Shown in pieces: positions 58,751 to 64,000 of a stretch of DNA of 64,000 nt. The notes under the pieces were generated by a model that worked only from the letters and a program-made list of their open reading frames with translations, did no database searches and had not been told where the DNA came from. The translations under genes and the position numbers were made by a program. Every line of letters begins with the position of its first letter. The first letter of the stretch is position 1. The DNA comes from Notamacropus eugenii (taxonomy: Eukaryota; Chordata; Mammalia; Diprotodontia; Macropodidae). The stretch lies in NCBI RefSeq assembly GCF_028372415.1, contig NC_092875.1:409893739-409957738 (forward strand), in the 5' to 3' direction.

Positions 58751-58843
58751 CTCTCTTTTCTGATTACCACTACTTAACACCAGTGATGAGTTTTCACTAT
58801 GAAGTTCCGCCTTTATAGTAAGGTTTAAGCTGGAAAAACTTGC
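58751..58843 (-). CDS. ITGA1: ITGA1 coding exon (third from the end; probably exon 27)
   Basis: The exon encodes 31 residues with the landmarks FSSLNLTIKAELHSENSSLV and SSGNQKRE, the last strand pair of the alpha-1 ectodomain before the membrane. Human alpha-1 has FSSLNLTIRGELRSENASLV and SSSNQKRE in the same place, which is close to residue-by-residue agreement. Two N-glycosylation sequons are visible (NLT and NSS). The acceptor is ctttgcag and the donor gtaagg on the minus strand; length 93 nt, phase 0. It joins directly to the next exon as QKRE/LAIQISKD, as in human, which fixes both splice sites. Confidence 0.96.
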
Positions 58844-59094
58844 CTGCAAAGAAAACAGGTGGGGTTTCTATTAGCATTTATTGCAAGTATACTAAATCCA
58901 AGTCATATTTAATTCATAGCCTTCATATTTAAGTGTGGGAGTTTTCATTCCCTTGTCTTTTTCTTCCCTTGAGTCACTGACATGTCTTTCACTCTTCTTT
59001 TAAGAAAATAGGACTTAAAAAGAAATAAAGAGAAAAATTAGAAAATAAGCCTGATGAGAATTATCTTTGGAAAAAAGAAACTACCAGCTTTTCG

Positions 59095-59292
59095 GCAATT
59101 AGTAGAATTCTTTAGGGTAAAAACTGTATCTAATAAGGTGGAGACATTTATTGAGCTCCTTGAAGTCAGAGACCAAACGTTTCCATTTTGCATTGGTATC
59201 TCCAGTACTTAATGAAGTGATTGACTCATAATAGATGCTTAATAAATGCTTATTGATTGCTTGATTGCTTGATATTGATCGATTGCTTGATC
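59095..59292 (+). mobile_element. L2 3' end with a TTGATTGC-type tail
   Basis: attgagctccttgaagtcag, tatctccagtacttaatgaa, agatgcttaataaatgctta, then several ttgattgc/ttgatcga units. Confidence 0.8.
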
Positions 59293-59399
59293 GATACACA
59301 TCTGCTGTAGCAGGAATCAAATCATATCCACAAAAATAGACATTGAAAATCTGATATTTCACAGTGGTAACATGAATATTAGTCTTTACCCTGCAAGGG

Positions 59400-59530
59400 C
59401 AACAGGGGTTGAGTGACTTGCCCAGGGTCACACAGCTAGTAAATGTCAAGTGTGTGAGGTTGGATTTGAACTCAGATTCTCCTGACTTTAGGGGTGATGC
59501 TCTATCTACTGTGCCACCTAGCTGCCCCAG
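59400..59530 (-). mobile_element. Marsupial SINE fragment
   Basis: gagtgacttgcccagggtca, cacagctagtaaatgtcaag, tctactgtgccacctagctg. Confidence 0.88.
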
Positions 59531-60589
59531 GTATTAGCTTAATAATATTATTAGCAATTTTCATACTTCAAGGATCTGTAGCTTCACCTCTTTGGATGAT
59601 TCACTGATGCAGATAGCTACTTCTATTGACCTAGTATATGGTTTTTGTGAGTTTTTATATTGAGGAAAATTCTTAGGTGGTGGCCAAATTCTATTGCAAA
59701 TGTTCCTTTCTGAACTTAGCTAGACGGGTTCTTGAATGGCAGACATGCAGAATTGCCCTGGAATCTTTTCAAGTTCGGAAGAAATTGTAAAAGCATGGAG
59801 ATTACTGGAATAACCTTCAAAATCCCAGGATTGTCTCCATGCCTAGTAGAGTGGGATTTTAGCTGAGATGTCCACTGATGTGAGTGTCAGATAGGAGTTT
59901 CACCACGTATCTATTATTTATTTTTGATATAGGTTTCTAAATCTTGTGACATTATGGAACCAGAATGGATTCTTATTTTCAAAGACAGAAGAAAAAGAAA
60001 CCTGTTATCACCATGTAACCTTGGGTGGTCACTGTGTTACATCTGTAAAAATGAAAGTTGTGGGTAATAATAGAAATGCAAATTTTTTAAAGAAAAAAAA
60101 GATCAATAAAATATTAACAAATACACAGAAGAAAACAAAAAGAAATTCAGAAGGGGTATAAGTAAGCAAAAAATTTTTACTTATTAAATTTAATATACAC
60201 TTAAAAGCTATCCATAGTGTGGGTTCACAGTTTCATATATAACCCTCCTTTTGTTCTTTTCTGTATATTCAAATATTTGTGTTTCTAGATGACTAAGTTC
60301 ATAATAAGGAAGAAAATTTAAAAAATAAAATGAGAGGGTTGAACTAGATGATTTCTGAAACATCTCCTAGTTTTGTAGTCTCTGATTCTAACAAAGAAAT
60401 CTGATAGCTTTTAATGATAACCCCTATTATTATGTATTTTTTTCCAGTTTCAAAGCATTTCCCTTCAGATAATGTCACGTGGGAAGCAGTGTATCTGTGA
60501 TTCCATACGTCCAAGAGCTCCTTGGTATGGAAACTCTCTACCAATGCAGATGGGCAATTTTTTCAAATTGTATTTTTAATAAGTCATTT

Positions 60590-60800
60590 GATGAACTAAG
60601 AAGTTAAGTGCTTTGCCCTGCTAGAAGCTCTCAGAGAAGGGTGAGATTTGAATACAAGTTTATCTGGAGGCCAGACATCTACCTCTTATTGCCCCCATTT
60701 TACCCATAGGGAAACTGACTCTTGGAGAGAATACTCAAAGTTACACAACCATTTAGCAGTAGGGATGGCAATAGAACCTGAGTCTTCTTAGTGGTTTTTT
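60590..60800 (-). mobile_element. MIR-type SINE
   Basis: aagttaagtgctttgccctg, ttgcccccattttacccata, gggaaactgactcttggaga and gaacctgagtcttctta; possibly two overlapping copies. Confidence 0.6.
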
Positions 60801-60839
60801 CAAACCACTTTGAACTTTGAACAACTAAGTCATTTTAAC

Positions 60840-61190
60840 TATTATAAATACCCAAACTAACCACAAAGGACATATGAAGGAAGATGCTATCTATATCCAG
60901 AAGAAGAACTGATAAATAGAAGTATGTATAGAATGATTTCACATCTGTCTGTCTGTCTGTCTGTCTCTCTATCCATCTACATATTTGCATCTAATAGAAA
61001 CCATCTCTAGAGCAAGGGGAAGGAGTGAAGAAAAAGAAATTTAAATGGTAAATTTATTATATATTTAAAAGGAATAGAAAGTTGTACATATTAGATTTGC
61101 AGTTTCCTGTGCAATCCATCATCTTTTTATTATTCTATATTATGGAAATGCTTGTTTTATTTCATAAATTATAATTTTAAAAAAACTATT
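60840..61190 (+). mobile_element. L1 3' end
   Basis: aggaagatgctatctatatc, cagaagaagaactgataaat, tagatttgcagtttcctgtg and tggaaatgcttgttttattt. The last part recurs at the right end of the window. A CTGT repeat is at 60948-60968. Confidence 0.75.
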
Positions 61191-61366
61191 AGGGATTTTC
61201 AATCTCCCCCACAATTCCTAGTGCTATGAAGTCAATGAATTAATAGAATCTTTGCAAACTGTAAAATACTATATAAATCTGAGTGATTATTAATATTATT
61301 ACCATCACTACGCATCTGTTGATTTACTTTGCATTATTAACTCTCCAAGTCAGGAAGGCCACTTAC

Positions 61367-61471
61367 TTTTATGAATGTTGACTTCCACAAGACGAATGTA
61401 ACATTTACTTGACTTACATCAGAAGGGATCAGATTACACATAATGGTTGCAGATTTGCAGGTATTGCAGTT
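61367..61471 (-). CDS. ITGA1: ITGA1 coding exon (fourth from the end; probably exon 26)
   Basis: The exon encodes 35 residues beginning N-C-N-T-C-K-S-A-T-I and ending L-W-K-S-T-F-I-K, part of the last extracellular beta-sandwich (calf-2) of integrin alpha-1. The C-x-x-C pair followed by A-T-I-x-C matches the human order CNTCKFATITC, so the local disulphide pattern is kept. The segment SDVSQVNVT contains an N-x-T glycosylation sequon (NVT) also expected in human. Splice borders on the minus strand are ctccaacag before the exon and gtaagt after it; length is 105 nt, phase 0 on both sides. The human CNLTSSD sequon appears here as CNLIPSD, so that glycosylation site seems absent (human sequence from memory). 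Confidence 0.94.
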
Positions 61472-61674
61472 CTGTTGGAGAGTGGAAGAAAACTGATTAG
61501 CAACCATTGCTACTACAGGTCAGATGCTGGAACAAAAACAGTTCACTTTAGTTTAATGTTGAATTTATTCACTTGGGATGTGGAAGTTGTTAAGACTGAA
61601 CAGAAACTATGAAATGTAAATTAATGATTTTTTTTTTTAAAGTTAGCATTTGTCTCTTAGTTGTTGAAACTTAC
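61472..61674 (-). other. ITGA1: ITGA1 short intron (203 bp)
   Basis: This short intron has clean gtaagt and ...ccaacag borders and joins two phase-0 exons. It contains a T-run near 61628 but no repeat insertion. Confidence 0.9.
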
Positions 61675-61776
61675 TGAAATGGTGCCTGTCTTGAGTTCTC
61701 CAGATTTTGGTCTCATTTGCTTTCCAAAGCTGATGCCGAAGGGATCTTGAAGACTAGTTGGTTTGCAGTTTACATT
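61675..61776 (-). CDS. ITGA1: ITGA1 coding exon (fifth from the end; probably exon 25 by human numbering)
   Basis: The exon encodes 34 residues of the membrane-proximal calf region of integrin alpha-1, the I-domain collagen/laminin receptor subunit that pairs with beta-1. On the minus strand it is bounded by a pyrimidine-rich acceptor ending ccttacag and a donor gtaagt. It starts N-V-N-C-K-P, contains D-P-F-G-I-S-F-G-K-Q and ends L-K-T-G-T-I-S. As I recall the human protein, the matching stretch reads NCRP...EDPFSINSGKKM...LKRGTILD, so the cysteine, the DPF core and the GTI end agree. It is 102 nt long, phase 0 at both ends, and lies only 203 bp from the next exon. Divergence is higher here than in the transmembrane exon, as expected for an ectodomain linker. 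Earlier ITGA1 exons were not found in the remaining 2.2 kb to the right. Confidence 0.93.
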
Positions 61777-62429
61777 CTGTAAGGAGACAAAAATCTTGCT
61801 TTATCAGACATTGGGGTTCTGTCCCCCACATCTCCCCATCAAAAGAAAACAGAAAAAGGTCTAGAAAGGCACTAATTGTGAACACTGGCCTTGATCACAT
61901 AACACCTTTGATGTGTAGCATCATTAACTATAGCCATAGCTATATGGAAGTAATAATCACTGTCCATGATAGCATTGATTAGTTGTTAAGCACAACCACA
62001 ATGTTCTGAGAGGACATAAAGGATGTCATAATATCACCACTCACAAAGTCAATTTGAGTTCATGCTCATGAACTGCTTGACTCTTATCAAAATTTATGAA
62101 ATATGACAGAATAAGAAGCACATACTTTTAAAATTTCTAGGATATTGAAGCATAAATGGAAAATGCAAAGCTGCTCCAAAGGTAGAATATTTAATAACAA
62201 TTTAATTTTTAAATAGTGGCTTATTTTTGGATTGCTAATAGAAAAACCCACTAAGACCTTAGAAGCAAGGGATTTCGATGTTGGATGCCAAAGATCACAA
62301 GAGGTGCAAACAGCCAACAGCCCCTCACAATGCCTCTTTAACTTCTTGTTTTTAATCAAAGAGCATGAGATTGTGGATAGACAAATGTGAAAAATAAACA
62401 TTTACAAAATAATCCCCAGCACCTTCTAG

Positions 62430-63145
62430 GGCTCTAGTCCATTTTCCATACAATTGGCAAAGTGAATTTCTTAAAATATTTGTTTGATGGTGTCACACAA
62501 CTCTCCCACCTCCCCCCTGTTAACTCCTCCCACCCCAATAAACTGTAGTGGTTCCTAATAACCTAGATTGCTGGGACTGGCAAACTACAGGATGGGACTG
62601 CCAAAACCAGGCAATAGGCCAGATTTGGTCCCCCAGACATAGTTTGCTGACCCCAGGAAGATGATCACATATAAATTCCTCTTTTTGTCATTTAAAACTC
62701 TTCACAACCTGATTTCTTCCTACTTTTTTGGTCTTATTCCACATTATTACCATCTGAACACTCTACAATCCAGTCAGTCTGGCCTTCTGGTTCCTCAAAC
62801 ATGAAATATCATTTCCCTGCACTATGTGTTTGCATTGGCTGTGCCCCATGCTTAGACTGCACTCCATCTTTACCTCCATTTACTGAACTCTGAACTCAAA
62901 CACTACGTTCTTCATGAGCCCCTTCATGAGTCCCCCCATTTGCCAGTTTCTCTTCTATGTATACTTTACATATTTTCATTTTTGTTTTTTTGCAAATACC
63001 TACATATGTGTGTGTTAGACCATACATTAGATTATAGGCTCTTTACGGGCAAGAACCACTCCACTTTTTGGCTTTTTCCAAAGGTAACCTAACCTGGTAC
63101 CTGGCACATAATAGGAACTTAATAAAAGCCTACCGATTGATTGAT
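62430..63145 (+). mobile_element. L2 LINE 3' end with hAT insertion
   Basis: attggcaaagtgaatttctt, gatggtgtcacacaactctc, cagtctggccttctggttcc, attgattgatttc end after ctggcacataataggaactt. A hAT element sits at about 62571-62660. Confidence 0.85.
62571..62660. mobile_element. hAT-like element in L2
   Basis: Left ctgggactggcaaactac and right tagtttgctgaccccagg are inverted ends; inner ggcaataggccagatttggt. Confidence 0.7.
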
Positions 63146-63484
63146 TTCACATCTCTCCCTACCTATCTCCCTGCTTGTACTCTGAGGTCCTAGTGTCTCA
63201 CAAATTTATTTTCTGGAACCATGGGACCCTGTCAAAAGTGACACATTCACATATTTCTCAGAAATGATACAAGAAGAGAGTGTTTGAAGGGGTCTCAGTT
63301 TATGTGTCTCCTCTGTCCTAGTTCCTACTTTCTGATAAAAGGCATTTTACACAAGTATTATGAATGAAGAAGTTATGGTAGTCTAAGGTAACAAGGATAG
63401 GGTAAAAAGAGAGGCTGAGAAAGAAAATAGTGAGTAAAAATAAGATAAAGGGAAAGTCACAAATAGTAATTATAACTTTGAATG

Positions 63485-64000
63485 TGAATGGAATGTTTAT
63501 AGCATCCCTCTTTGTGGTGGCAAAGAACTAAAAATTGCAGGGATTCCATCTATTGAGCAGTGGCTGAACAAGTTGTGATGGAACGATACTGTGCTATAAA
63601 AAATAGCACAAGAACAAGAAAAGCCACTCAGAGAAGAGAAATGATTGTGGGATAATGCAAGGGTATCAAAGGATGAAGAGACAAATGATTTAAGAGCTGA
63701 CATTAGAGCTCAAGAAGTGAGTAGCATGGTCAAGTTGTTGAAGAAACAAAATGATCCTGGGTCTAATGACTTCACTGCTGAACTCTATGAGACATTTTGA
63801 CAACTGCCAGAGTAAACCTGTGGCTGCTATTTTCACGGGCATGCAGAAGGAAGTTAAAAAAAAAAGAAATTTACATTATAACTCTGTTGTAAATTTAGAG
63901 GAAATATCAAGTTGTATATGATAGATTTGCAGTTTCATGTGCAATCACCTTTTTATTGTATTGTGTTGTGGAAATGCTTATTTTATTCCATGAATTGAAA
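63485..64000 (+). mobile_element. L1 3' end(s), composite
   Basis: agcatccctctttgtggtgg, atctattgagcagtggctga, gtgctataaaaaatagcaca, and a 3' end gatagatttgcagtttcatg and tggaaatgcttattttattc shared with 60840-61190. A stretch at 63680-63830 (tgacttcactgctgaactct) may come from a different element. Confidence 0.65.

Larger units (their letters stand above)
58844..61366 (-). other. ITGA1: ITGA1 intron (2.5 kb)
   Basis: The intron runs from gtaagt (at 61366) to ctttgcag (at 58844). It contains an L2 tail (59095-59290), a SINE fragment (59400-59530), a MIR piece (60590-60800) and an L1 3' end (60840-61190). The stretch 59530-60590 shows nothing recognisable beyond AT-rich sequence. Confidence 0.9.
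61777..64000 (-). other. ITGA1: Part of the next upstream ITGA1 intron
   Basis: The preceding ITGA1 exon (in human ending near ...SSENA) was looked for on the minus strand and not found, so the interval is taken as intron running off the window edge. It holds an L2 (62430-63145) with a hAT insertion and L1 3' sequence at 63485-64000. Nothing was recognised in 61800-62430. Confidence 0.75.

Noticed and set aside
61777-62430. The preceding ITGA1 exon
   Set aside because: Looked for a frame like the human segment ending SSENA on the minus strand with splice borders; none found in this interval or up to 64000.

Overview
This is a piece of a marsupial nuclear genome. AT-rich, mostly non-coding DNA is packed with marsupial-type repeats: tRNA/CORE-SINEs whose tail reads like agtcagacatgactgaa, MIR/THER1-like SINEs, many L2 fragments, RTE-derived SINEs and LINE pieces, L1 of the marsupial kind, hAT palindromes and solo LTRs. 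No bacterial-style genes are present; nearly all long open frames lie inside repeats or simple sequence. I could not decide between American and Australian marsupials.

Two host genes can be recognised, both on the minus strand and head to tail. The last five coding exons of ITGA1 (integrin alpha-1, the collagen/laminin receptor subunit) lie at 61675-61776, 61367-61471, 58751-58843, 54353-54469 and 46846-46890. They encode the end of the membrane-proximal ectodomain, the transmembrane helix and the short tail with the GFFKR motif and stop codon. All five joins have GT-AG borders and keep phase 0. About 37 kb downstream on the same strand, a GC-rich, CpG-island-like block (about 8760-10060) holds a good candidate for exon 1 of ITGA2 (integrin alpha-2): start codon at 9652, donor at 9606, and the same ...SQ/G exon end and phase 1 as the human gene. 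This matches the ITGA1-ITGA2 tandem order known from human chromosome 5q11.2. Both proteins pair with integrin beta-1 as collagen receptors.

Layout from left to right: 1-9606 is ITGA2 intron 1 (partial); 9607-about 10060 is ITGA2 exon 1 and promoter; about 10060-46845 is the intergenic region plus an ITGA1 3' UTR of unknown length (a candidate poly(A) signal lies at 41735-41740); 46846-61776 is the ITGA1 3' end with four introns; 61777-64000 is part of the next ITGA1 intron.

The repeat layer has clear nesting. A 607-bp solo LTR with a perfect 6-bp target duplication sits in a MIR element (13750-14356). Three copies of a second LTR family occur, one inside a SINE and one inside an L2 reverse-transcriptase region. 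A fifth, unrelated LTR lies at about 34732-35239. hAT palindromes with 8-bp target duplications are at 12115 and 40901, and an L1 with a large internal deletion is at 26885-30112. I saw no new defence or mobile 'system'. The most useful items are the integrin pair, an unusual GGTTTT repeat just inside ITGA2 intron 1, and several datable insertions. Repeat borders are read by eye and are good to roughly 5-20 bp unless target duplications are given. Comparisons with human proteins are from memory.
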